Positions 52,592 through 61,101 of a stretch of DNA of 64,000 nt are shown here, one piece after another; position 1 is the first letter of the stretch, and each line of letters starts with the position of its first letter. The DNA lies in NCBI RefSeq assembly GCF_948472415.1, contig NZ_OX419519.1, positions 5,795,001 to 5,859,000 of the forward strand, in the 5' to 3' direction. Source of the DNA: Kitasatospora fiedleri (GTDB lineage Bacteria > Actinomycetota > Actinomycetes > Streptomycetales > Streptomycetaceae). The notes below the pieces were generated by a model that was given only the letters and a program-made list of their open reading frames with translations, did not search any database and was not told the origin of the DNA. Position numbers and translations under genes: made by a program.

Positions 52592-55501
52592 TCAGTCGAA
52601 GGGGAGGCGCAGCACGGAGGCGCTGCCCTGGGACTGGGTGGCGCCGGTGCGCAGTTGGGCGGGGGCGTTGCCGAGGGCGGGCCAGACCTCGACCTTGACG
52701 GTGCCGTTGCTCAGGTTGGTGAGCGGGGCGCCGGTGGTGGCCTGGACGCCCGCGGCGGCGCCGTAGCGCTCCCAGCCGGTCACCGGGTCGGTGGCGAAGT
52801 ACCGGTAGGTCTCGGTCCGGTCGACGGTGCCGTTGCCGTCGAAGTCGTAGGAGACGCGGGCCTGCTGGGCGAGCCCGACGGAGGAGCCGGCGTCGACGTA
52901 CAGGTCGAAGTCGGTGCCGCCGCCGGGACGCAGGGCGCCGGTGAGGTGGGTGAGGGTGTACGTCAGCGGCTGGTAGGGCGTGCCGTCGTGGTTGACGCCG
53001 CCGCCGGAGGCGATGGTGCTGCCGGTCGCGCCGGTGCCGTAGGCGGTGGTGAGGGTGCCGTTCGGCTGGAGGTACAGCGTGCCCGGGCGGGTCTGCGGGC
53101 TGCTGGGGGACGTCGACGGAGACGGCGAGGGCGACGTCGAGGGCGAGGACGAGGGCGACGGGGACGGACTGGCCGACGGGGAGGGGGAGTTGGTGGCGCC
53201 GCCGGTGCCGCCGTCGGGCTTGGTGCCGCGTTCGGAGGCGGTGGAGCGGGCCGGGACGGTCAGGGTGTAGCCGTCGGAGAAGCGGACGGTGCGGGCGGCG
53301 GTGGTGTAGTTGTGCGCCACGTGGGTGCGGGTGCTGCCGTTGACGAAGACCGCGGCGGTGGGGGTGTCGGCGGTGGTGGCCGGGTCCAGGGTGCCGAGCG
53401 CGGCCAGGTCGTAGATCCAGTGGTAGGTGTGGGCCCTGGACTCGCCCTCCTCCGGGGTGTAGCCGGCCTTCCCGGCGTCCCAGTCGGCCTTCGCGGCGGC
53501 CGGGTCGGTGAGCGCCTCGGCCTCCCAGAGCAGGTCGCGCCAGTCGGTGAAGGCGCCGCCGTTGCCGGCCTTCAGCTCGGCCAGGTTGGCGGCCAGGTCG
53601 TCCTTGCGGCGCGCCAGGTAGAGCGAACCGGAGGTGACGGGGAGGAAGTTGATGCCGTGGATCATGCCGGGCGCGGCCGTCCACCAGGTGGAGTAGGCGG
53701 CGCCGGAGCCCCAGACCATGCCGACGGTGGAGTGCTGGAAGCCGGCCGGGAAGACCTGGTGGTCGGCGTCGAACCAGTACTGCTGCACGGCGTTGGCCTC
53801 GGTGGTGTACAGGTAGACGCCGAGGTCGCGCAGCGCGGTGTCGCCGGTGGCGGCGCCGAACAGCAGCAGGCCGGCGCTGAAGTTCAGCGACTCGGAGGAG
53901 GACTCCTCGTTGTTGCCGGCCGCGAACCCGGCGTGGCCGGAGGCCCAGCCGTGGCCCTCGTACGGGTCGAAGTTGCGCAGCCAGGGGAAGCGGGCGTCGG
54001 TGCGGTCGGTGTTGGCGGCGTCCTTGGCCAGCAGCTTGACCATGCCGCCCCACTGCGCGTCGGCGGCCCAGGCGCTGTCGTAGCGGGCGACGGTCGCGGC
54101 GGCCTGTACGAAGTAGCCGTAGTGGAAGTGGTGGTCGTTGAGTTCGGCGTCGGTGCCGTAGGAGGCCGGGTAGCCGATCAGGGTCTTCCAGGTGGAGTCG
54201 TAGGCGAAGCCGGGCGAGCCGGTGCCGGCGAACCAGGTCTGGAGCTTGCCCTTGATCAGGCCGAGCAGCTTGTCGCGGGCCGCGGTGTCACCCAACTGGT
54301 CGGCGATCGGGACCAGTTGGGAGAGCTGCCCGAGCACCTTGCCGACCCAGTAGGTGTCGGTGGCGCCGTTGAACGGGTCGCTCGCGTCGGAGACCTGGTG
54401 CAGGTAGCCGTCCAGCGCGGCGCGGTCGTAGGAGCCGGCGTCGGGCAGCGAGGGCAGCACGCCGGTGACGCTCTGCACGGTGGAGAAGGACGAGCCCTGG
54501 CGGACCTTCATGGTGCCGCGCGGGGAGGTGTACGTCAGCGGGGTGAGCGCGTCCGGGGTGGCCTGCCACTGCTGCGGGTAGAGCGCGAGCAGGGTGCCGG
54601 TGCCGGAGCCCTCCTGGGCGGCGGTGGTGGCGGTGAAGGTGGTGGTGAGCCGGCCCGCGGCCTGGTCGTAGCTCCAGCCGACCTTGGTGTCGGTGACGAA
54701 GTTGTACGCGTAGCTGCGGAACTGCGCGAGGTCGGCGGTGGAGGGCAGCAGCGCGACCGAGTAGTAGTCCTTGCTGCCGAGGTTCGCCGTCAGGGTGGTG
54801 CCGTTGACGCTCCAGCTGCTGCCGGTGGGCGCGAACAGGCCGTAGTGGTGGCCGCCGACGGTGATGCCGAGCACGCTGCCCTGGTTGCTGAAGACGGTGG
54901 GCGCCGAGGCGGTGGTGACCTGCGCGGCGCCGCCGGTGGCGTGCGCGTACACGTAGGGCAGGCCGTGGCCGACGGTGGCGCTGAAGGTGTGCGCGCCGTC
55001 CGCCCAGTACGGGGTGACCGTCCAGTCCGACCAGCCGTCGACCTTGGTGTCGGGGGAGTTCAGCCCGGCCACGCCCAGGGTGAGGTCCCGGGTGTGGGTG
55101 TAGTCGTACTGGCGGCCGTCGGAGGTGATGGTCGGCGTGGTCGGGTAGCCGACCTCCAGGCCCGCGGCCTGCGCCTTGAAGGTCATCGGGTGGGCGTACA
55201 GGTTCTCCGAGTACGGGTTGCCCGCGTAGCGCTGGTAGATCAGCGAGGACCACCAGTCGTTGGTGGGGGCGGCCTGTCCGGCCATCCGCGCGGTGACCTT
55301 GGGGGTGACGGGCGCGCCGTCGGAGTTGCTCGGGCCGACGGTGCCGGCCGGGCGGGCGTCGGAGTAGCCGCCGAGGCCGACCCGGACGGTGGTGGCGGCG
55401 GAGGCGCTGCCGGCGCCCAGGGCCGCCGTGAGGGTGGCGGCCGCGGCCAGGGCCAGCGTGGTCAGGGCGGCCGTGGGGCCGCGCAGGGAGCGGAGCTTCA
55501 T
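52592..55501 (-). CDS. Secreted GH81 endo-beta-1,3-glucanase with C-terminal glucan-binding domain
   Basis: A 969-residue extracellular enzyme. A signal peptide (residues 1-35, ending AGSASA) precedes the GH81 catalytic region: IYQRYAGNPYSENLYAHPMT, NDHHFHYGYFVQAAATVARY (about residue 455) and NNEESSSESLNFSAGLLLFG (about residue 537), which holds the catalytic Glu. A Ser/Pro linker (about residues 762-804) leads to a beta-rich C-terminal domain (TLYLQPNGTLTTAYGTGATG to the end), probably a beta-1,3-glucan-binding module. ATG 55501 is the start after a 14-bp operator at 55540. It hydrolyses laminarin-, curdlan- or fungal-wall-type glucan. Divergent from the sugar transporter. Confidence 0.92.
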   Translation of the reverse strand: MKLRSLRGPTAALTTLALAAAATLTAALGAGSASAATTVRVGLGGYSDARPAGTVGPSNSDGAPVTPKVTARMAGQAAPTNDWWSSLIYQRYAGNPYSENLYAHPMTFKAQAAGLEVGYPTTPTITSDGRQYDYTHTRDLTLGVAGLNSPDTKVDGWSDWTVTPYWADGAHTFSATVGHGLPYVYAHATGGAAQVTTASAPTVFSNQGSVLGITVGGHHYGLFAPTGSSWSVNGTTLTANLGSKDYYSVALLPSTADLAQFRSYAYNFVTDTKVGWSYDQAAGRLTTTFTATTAAQEGSGTGTLLALYPQQWQATPDALTPLTYTSPRGTMKVRQGSSFSTVQSVTGVLPSLPDAGSYDRAALDGYLHQVSDASDPFNGATDTYWVGKVLGQLSQLVPIADQLGDTAARDKLLGLIKGKLQTWFAGTGSPGFAYDSTWKTLIGYPASYGTDAELNDHHFHYGYFVQAAATVARYDSAWAADAQWGGMVKLLAKDAANTDRTDARFPWLRNFDPYEGHGWASGHAGFAAGNNEESSSESLNFSAGLLLFGAATGDTALRDLGVYLYTTEANAVQQYWFDADHQVFPAGFQHSTVGMVWGSGAAYSTWWTAAPGMIHGINFLPVTSGSLYLARRKDDLAANLAELKAGNGGAFTDWRDLLWEAEALTDPAAAKADWDAGKAGYTPEEGESRAHTYHWIYDLAALGTLDPATTADTPTAAVFVNGSTRTHVAHNYTTAARTVRFSDGYTLTVPARSTASERGTKPDGGTGGATNSPSPSASPSPSPSSSPSTSPSPSPSTSPSSPQTRPGTLYLQPNGTLTTAYGTGATGSTIASGGGVNHDGTPYQPLTYTLTHLTGALRPGGGTDFDLYVDAGSSVGLAQQARVSYDFDGNGTVDRTETYRYFATDPVTGWERYGAAAGVQATTGAPLTNLSNGTVKVEVWPALGNAPAQLRTGATQSQGSASVLRLPFD

Positions 55502-55539
55502 GATGGTGTCCACCTTGAGTGGGGGCGGGCGGTTCAGTA

Positions 55540-55553
55540 TGAGAGCGCTCTCA
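55540..55553. promoter_or_regulatory. LacI-type operator, GH81 side
   Basis: The perfect 14-bp palindrome TGAGAGCGCTCTCA, 39 bases upstream of the GH81 start. Its GAGCGCTC core resembles the CebR-type operator of streptomycetes. Confidence 0.75.
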
Positions 55554-55715
55554 GCCAGCGGACCGTAAGGGTGGTGCTGAAGGGGTGTCAACCCGCGCGA
55601 CAGAGACTGTTGCGTTCAGAATCCGAAAGCGCCGGTCGGGGCCGCTCGGAGATTACGTTCAGGTTTCGGGGTCTTGACGAGCGAACTTCCGCCCCGGCAG
55701 TCTCTCGGCATCGGT

Positions 55716-55729
55716 TGAGAGCGCTCTCA
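55716..55729. promoter_or_regulatory. LacI-type operator, transporter side
   Basis: A second exact TGAGAGCGCTCTCA palindrome, 82 bases upstream of the binding-protein gene and 176 bases from the first (centre to centre). Two copies could allow repression of both arms and looping. Confidence 0.75.
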
Positions 55730-55810
55730 GAGGGTTGGGCGCCTTCCGATCGGCACCAGCTTCCCTTTTTGCACTCCACCCACGCTCCCGCCCCGCCTGG
55801 AGGCACTCGC

Positions 55811-57115
55811 ATGGCTACCCCGAGAGTCCGCCGCTCCACCGCTGCCCTGGGCAGCACCGTCCTCGCCACCGCCCTGCTGCTCACCGCGTGCAGCTCCGGC
55901 GGCTCCGGGTCCAAGGACGCCGCCGACGGCAAGGTGACCATCACGGTGGACCTGTTCGGCACCTTCGGGTTCAAGGAGGCCGGCCTGTACGACGAGTACA
56001 TGAAGCTCCACCCGAACGTCACCATCAAGCAGACCGACACCCAGGACGAGGGTCAGTACTGGCAGGCGCTGCAGACCAAGCTCGCGGGCGGCGGCGGCCT
56101 CGCCGACATCCAGGGCCTGGAGGTCGGCCGGGTGGCCAGCGTGGTGCAGAAGCAGGCCGACAAGTTCACCGACCTCAAGACGCTCGGCATCGGCGACGTC
56201 AACGACGGCCTGGTGGAGTGGAAGGGCGCCGCGATCAAGACCGCGGACGGCAAGGTCCTCGGCGCGGGCACCGACGTCGGCCCCGAGGCGATCTGCTACC
56301 GCACCGACCTGTTCCAGGCCGCCGGACTGCCCACCGACCGCACCGAGCTGGCCGCCAAGTGGTCCACCTGGCAGGGCTACCTCGACCTCGGCAAGCAGTA
56401 CGCCGCCAAGGCCGAGGCGGGCAACGCCTGGACCGACAGCGCCGCGGGCATGTTCACCGCCGAGGTCGGCCAGCAGAAGGTCCGCTACTCCGACGAGTCC
56501 GGCAAGCCCGTCTACGACAGCAGCCCGGCCGTGAAGACCGCCTGGACCGACGCCACCGCGCTGGTCGCCGACGGCCTGTCCGCCAAGCTCGCCCAGTGGA
56601 CGCCCGAGTGGAACAAGGCGTTCACCACCGGCAAGTTCGCCACCCTCTCCTGCCCCGCCTGGATGATCGGCTACATCAAGGGCCAGGCCGGCGACGCGGG
56701 CTCCGGCAAGTGGGACATCGCCCCCGGCCCCGGCAAGACCGGCAACTGGGGCGGCTCCTACCTGACCGTCCCGCGCACCGCCAAGCACCCCAAGGAGGCG
56801 GCCGAGCTGATCAAGTGGCTGACCGCCAAGGAGCAGCAGGCCACCCTCTTCACCAAGCAGGGCTCCTTCCCGTCCTCGACCGGCGCCCAGGACGCCATCA
56901 AGGACGTCACCGACCCGTACTTCAACAACGCCCCGATCGGCCAGATCTTCAGCGAGTCGGCCAAGGCGATGCCCGCCCAGGTGCTCGGCACCGACGACGG
57001 CGTGATCGGCAAGGCGTTCACCGACGCCCTCGGCGAGGTCGAGCGGACCGGCACCGCGCCGGACACCGCCTGGAAGCACGCCCTGGACAACGTCAAGAAG
57101 GCCAACGGCAACTGA
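55811..57115 (+). CDS. Sugar ABC transporter substrate-binding lipoprotein
   Basis: A 434-residue extracellular binding protein of the carbohydrate-uptake-1 type. The lipobox LLTACSS puts the lipidated Cys at residue 27. The mature protein (ITVDLFGTFGFKEAGLYDEY, then TFFTK-like hinge regions) has the usual two-lobe pattern, and APGPGKTGNWGGSYLTVPRT is a family motif. ATG 55811 follows GGAGGCAC. It precedes two permease genes. It probably binds beta-1,3-gluco-oligosaccharides given the neighbouring GH81 and GH1 genes. The ATPase is not encoded here, as is usual with the shared MsiK-type ATPase of streptomycetes. Confidence 0.92.
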   Translation: MATPRVRRSTAALGSTVLATALLLTACSSGGSGSKDAADGKVTITVDLFGTFGFKEAGLYDEYMKLHPNVTIKQTDTQDEGQYWQALQTKLAGGGGLADIQGLEVGRVASVVQKQADKFTDLKTLGIGDVNDGLVEWKGAAIKTADGKVLGAGTDVGPEAICYRTDLFQAAGLPTDRTELAAKWSTWQGYLDLGKQYAAKAEAGNAWTDSAAGMFTAEVGQQKVRYSDESGKPVYDSSPAVKTAWTDATALVADGLSAKLAQWTPEWNKAFTTGKFATLSCPAWMIGYIKGQAGDAGSGKWDIAPGPGKTGNWGGSYLTVPRTAKHPKEAAELIKWLTAKEQQATLFTKQGSFPSSTGAQDAIKDVTDPYFNNAPIGQIFSESAKAMPAQVLGTDDGVIGKAFTDALGEVERTGTAPDTAWKHALDNVKKANGN

Positions 57116-57207
57116 CGGACCGTCACCCCCGGTAGCCAACCCCGCCGGCCCGTCCCGCCGCTCCCGCCAGCGGCGGGCCGGGTGGCCCCCGTCGAAGGAC
57201 CCCGCCC

Positions 57208-58149
57208 ATGGCCCTCAGCTCCACCACCCGGCTGCCCGCCGCGCAGCCCACCGCGCCCGCGAGGCGGATCGGCCGCAGGCTCGCCCCGTACGGCTTCCTG
57301 GCCCCGTTCTTCGGGCTGTTCGCCGCGTTCGGCCTGTTCCCGCTGCTGTACACCGCCTACGTCTCGCTGCACCGGGTCGAGCTCCAGACCTCGGACCGGA
57401 TGGACTGGCTCGGCTTCCAGAACTACACCCGGCTGCTGTCCGACCCGTTCTTCTGGAACGCGCTGCGCAACACCTTCACCATCGGCGTGCTCTCCACCGT
57501 GCCGCAGCTGCTGATGGCCCTGGGCCTGGCCCACCTGCTCAACTACCGGCTCCGCGGCCGCACCTTCTTCCGGGTCGCGATGCTGATGCCGTACGCCACC
57601 TCGGTGGCCGCCGCCACCCTGGTGTTCGCCCAACTCTTCGGCCGCGACTACGGGTTGATCAACTGGGTGCTGAGCAGCGTCGGCATCCACCCGGTCGACT
57701 GGCAGGCCGACACCTGGGCCTCCCAGTTCGGCGTCTCGGCCATCGTCACCTGGCGCTGGACCGGCTACAACGCGCTGATCTACCTGGCCGGCATGCAGTC
57801 CATCCCCGGCGAGCTGTACGAGTCCGCGGCCGTCGACGGCGCCTCGCGCTGGCAGCAGTTCCGGCACGTCACGATCCCCGGGCTGCGCCCCACCATCGTC
57901 TTCACCGTGGTCGTCTCCACCATCGGCGCGACCCAGCTGTTCGGCGAACCCCTGCTGTACGAGGGCAACTCCGGCGGCGGCATCTCGCACCAGTACCAGA
58001 CCCTCGGCCTGTACCTGTACGAGCAGGGCTGGACGTTCTTCCACCTCGGCCGGGCTGCGGCCGTCGCCTGGGTGATGTTCCTGCTGATCGTGCTGCTCGC
58101 CCTGCTCAACGCGGCGATCGCCGCCCGCCGCAACCGCACGGACCGGTGA
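57208..58149 (+). CDS. Sugar ABC transporter permease 1
   Basis: A 313-residue membrane protein with about six hydrophobic segments (APFFGLFAAFGLFPLLYTAY and others) and the EAA loop ESAAVDGASRWQQFRHVTIP that contacts the ATPase. It pairs with the permease at 58154, five bases after its stop. ATG 57208 follows GAAGGACC. It imports oligosaccharides delivered by the lipoprotein at 55811. Confidence 0.92.
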   Translation: MALSSTTRLPAAQPTAPARRIGRRLAPYGFLAPFFGLFAAFGLFPLLYTAYVSLHRVELQTSDRMDWLGFQNYTRLLSDPFFWNALRNTFTIGVLSTVPQLLMALGLAHLLNYRLRGRTFFRVAMLMPYATSVAAATLVFAQLFGRDYGLINWVLSSVGIHPVDWQADTWASQFGVSAIVTWRWTGYNALIYLAGMQSIPGELYESAAVDGASRWQQFRHVTIPGLRPTIVFTVVVSTIGATQLFGEPLLYEGNSGGGISHQYQTLGLYLYEQGWTFFHLGRAAAVAWVMFLLIVLLALLNAAIAARRNRTDR

Positions 58150-58153
58150 CCCG

Positions 58154-59037
58154 ATGACCCACGTACTCGACCAGCCCGCCGCCCCCGCCCCGGCCCGCCC
58201 GCTCGTCCGCAAGGCGCGCTCGCCGCTCAAGGGCGGACCGCTCGCCTACGCGGTGCTGATCGGCGCCACCCTGCTCGCGGTGTTCCCGTTCTACTGGACG
58301 CTGGTCGCCGCCAGCCGCTCCAACTCCGAACTCAGTTCCACCACGCCCGCGTTGACGCCCGGGCCGAACCTGTTCCACAACATCGGCGAGGCGCTCCAGC
58401 AGGCCGAGATCGGCAAGGCGCTGCTCAACTCGCTGATCGTCTCCGGCGTGGTCACCGCCGGCGTGGTGCTCTCCTCCACGCTCGCCGGGTTCGCCTTCGC
58501 CAAGCTGCGCTTCCGCGGCCGGGGCGCGCTGCTCGCGCTGACCGTCGGCACCATGATGATCCCGCCGCAGCTCGGCGTGATCCCGCTGTTCATGGTGATC
58601 GTCAAGCTCGACCTGCAGAACAAGCTGCCCTCGGTGATCCTGCCCTCGCTGGTCTCCGCGTTCGGGTGTTCTTCATGCGCCAGTACCTGGTGCAGGCCCT
58701 GCCGGACGAACTGGTCGAGGCCGGCCGGATGGACGGCGCCTCGCTGCTGCGGATCTTCCGCTCCATCGTGCTGCCGGTCGCCCGCCCCGGCATGGCCGTG
58801 CTCGGCATGCTCACCTTCATGGCCACCTGGAACGACTTCTTCTGGCCGATCGTCGCACTCAGCTCCCAGAACCCCACCGTGCAGGTCGCGTTGAAGTCGC
58901 TCGGCCAGGGCTACGTCCCCGACCAGTCCGTGGTGATGGCCGGCACCCTGATCGGCACCCTGCCCGTCCTGGTGGTGTTCGCCCTGCTCGGCCGGCAGAT
59001 CGTCGGCGGCATCATGCAGGGCGCCGTCAAGGGCTGA
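58154..59037 (+). CDS. Sugar ABC transporter permease 2, one apparent frameshift
   Basis: The N-terminal four-fifths (LAYAVLIGATLLAVFPFYWT, then LALTVGTMMIPPQLGVIPLF) is in one frame up to PSLVSAFG. The rest (FFMRQYLVQALPDELVEAGR with the EAA-like MDGASLLRIFRSIVLP, then LLGRQIVGGIMQGAVKG) is in the next. One extra G in the GGG of 58664-58666 gives SAFGVFFMRQYL and a 294-residue permease; 884 plus 1 is divisible by three. It is the second transmembrane subunit. If the deletion is real, the importer would lack it and be inactive. Confidence 0.85.
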
Positions 59038-59094
59038 CGCCGCCCGGCGCCCGACGGGCCGACACACCCTCAACTTGTTTGGATGGAACGCGAC

Positions 59095-60542
59095 ATGACC
59101 GTCGAGACTCTTCCCATGACCACTGCCTCCCCGCCCCCGCGCCCGCCCGCTTCCCGGCCGGGTTCGTCTGGGGCGCCGCCACCGCCGCGTACCAGATCGA
59201 GGGCGCCGCCGACCAGGACGGCCGCACCCCGTCGATCTGGGACACCTTCGCCCGCCGCCCCGGCGCCGTCCGCAACGGCGACACCGGCGACATCGCCGCC
59301 GACCACTACCACCGCTACCGCGACGACGTCGCCCTGATGTCCGAACTCGGCCTGGGCGCGTACCGGTTCTCGCTCGCCTGGCCGCGCGTGCAGCCCGGCG
59401 GCCGGGGCCCCGCCAACGAGGCCGGACTCGACTTCTACGACCGCCTGGTCGACGAACTCCTCACCGCCGGCATCACCCCCGTCGCCACCCTCTACCACTG
59501 GGACCTGCCCCAGGAACTGGAGGACCAGGGCGGCTGGACCCACCGCGAGACCGCGTACCGCTTCGCCGAGTACGCGGGCATCGCCGCGCGCCGCCTGGGC
59601 GACCGCATCCCCACCTGGACCACCCTCAACGAGCCCTGGTGCAGCGCCTTCCTCGGCTACGGCAACGGCGTCCACGCCCCCGGCCGCACCGACCACACCG
59701 CCGCCCTCACCGCCCACCACCACCTGCTGCTCGCCCACGGCCTCGGCACCGCCGCGCTGCGCGCCGAACTCCCCGCCACCGCGCAGGTCTCGCTCACCCT
59801 CAACCTGGCCGCGGTCCGCCCGCTCTCCACCGACCCCGCCGACCTCGACGCCGCCCGCCGGATCGACGGCCTCGCCAACCGGATCTTCCTCGACCCGGTC
59901 TTCCGCGGCAGCTACCCCGAGGACGTCCTCGCCGATACCGCGCACGTCACCGACTGGTCCTTCGTCCGCGACGGCGACCTCGCAGAGATCTCCCGCCCGA
60001 TCGACTCGCTGGGCATCAACTACTACACGCCCACCGTGGTGGCCGCCGAGGAGACCGACCAGGCCGGGGCCGGCGGGCCGCGCGGCGACGGCCACCAGGG
60101 CGGCAGCCCCTGGCCCGCCGACCAGGGCATCCGCTTCCTGCCCGCCCCCGGCACCCGCACCGCCATGGACTGGCCGGTCGACGCCGACGGCCTGTACGAA
60201 CTCCTCACCCGGCTGCGCGACGACCTGCCCGGCGTCCCGCTGCTGGTCACCGAGAACGGCGCCGCCTACGAGGACTACAGCGACCCGAGCGGCGCCGTCC
60301 ACGACCCCGAGCGGATCGACTACCTGCACGCCCACCTCGCCGCCGTCCACCGCGCGATCGCCGACGGCGCGCCCGTCCGGGGCTACTTCCTCTGGTCGCT
60401 GCTCGACAACTACGAATGGGCGTACGGCTACAGCAAGCGCTTCGGCATCGTGCACGTCGACTTCGCCAGCCAGCGCCGCACGCCCAAGGACAGCGCGTAC
60501 TGGTACGCCCGGGTGATCCGGGACGGCGCCCTGCCGGAGTGA
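59095..60542 (+). CDS. GH1 beta-glucosidase, N-terminus apparently frameshifted
   Basis: A cytosolic glycoside hydrolase of family 1. FPAGFVWGAATAAYQIEGAA, TTLNEPWCSAFLGYGNGVHA (acid/base Glu) and LLVTENGAAYEDYSDPSG (nucleophile Glu) are hallmarks. From ATG 59095, MTVETLPMTTAS runs into the wrong frame at the C-rich run 59129-59138. One added C gives SPAPAPARFPAGFVWG and 482 residues; 1448 plus 1 is divisible by three. The continuous frame from TTG 59079 is possible but unlike the family. It has no signal peptide and lies 57 bases after the permease. It would hydrolyse imported oligosaccharides. Confidence 0.88.
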
Positions 60543-61101
60543 GCGCGGGGGGCGCCGCCGGGTCGGGGCGCCGCCGGGTCGGGGCGGGCCGGGTCGGTCT
60601 GGGCCGGGCCGGGCTGGGCTGGGCTGGGCCGGTCTGGGCCGGGCTGGGTCAGGTCGGACTGGGTCAGGTCGGGCCGGGCCGGGTCGCTGGAGGAGGCGGC
60701 CCGGCCCGGCGCGCTGAGTGTGCGCCCGGAAACGCGGTGGCGGCCGGGGGAGGGGCGCGCCTAGGCTCTGCTCGCTGGACGACGCCCGGGCCGATCGGCC
60801 GACGGGGCGCACCGTGACGTCGAGAGGGAGGGGCAGGCCGTGCGTGGCACCGCTGCTGTCGTTCCCCCGTCGCGGTTCGAGGTGATCCTGGTGTCCTCGG
60901 CCGGCCGGTGCCCGCTGCGCGGCCGGCACCGGTAGGAACCGCGAGCCCTCGTCCGATCCCCCTCCCGCCGTTTCGTCCCGCCCGTCGTGGGCGGCGGGCG
61001 CCCTGTGGGCGCTCCGCGGGGGCCGGTGGACGTGGACGTTCCTCGTGGTGCCGTGAATCGCGCCGCCGATTCCAGGAGCGAACCCCGAAGGGCCATCGGC
61101 C
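60543..61101 (+). other. Intergenic region with a GGGCC/GGGCT-type low-complexity run
   Basis: 559 bases with no gene. About 60555-60690 is a degenerate tandem repeat of GGGTCGG, GGGCC and GGGCT units. A TAGGCT -10-like box at about 60762 might start a transcript towards the EF-G-like gene. The rest has no recognised element. Confidence 0.5.

Larger units (their letters stand above)
55502..55810. promoter_or_regulatory. Divergent control region of the glucan locus
   Basis: 309 bases between GH81 and the binding-protein gene. It contains two TGAGAGCGCTCTCA palindromes, one near each gene, listed separately. It holds no gene. Confidence 0.7.

Noticed and set aside
59079..59094. TTG start at 59079 for the GH1 gene
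   Set aside because: It gives one open frame, but the first 20 residues (MDGTRHDRRDSSHDHC) are unlike the family. ATG 59095 with a repaired C run gives a natural N-terminus.
60555..60690. Regulatory RNA or CRISPR leader in the GGGCC repeat run
   Set aside because: It is degenerate low-complexity DNA without a conserved fold or clear unit. I report it only as intergenic sequence.
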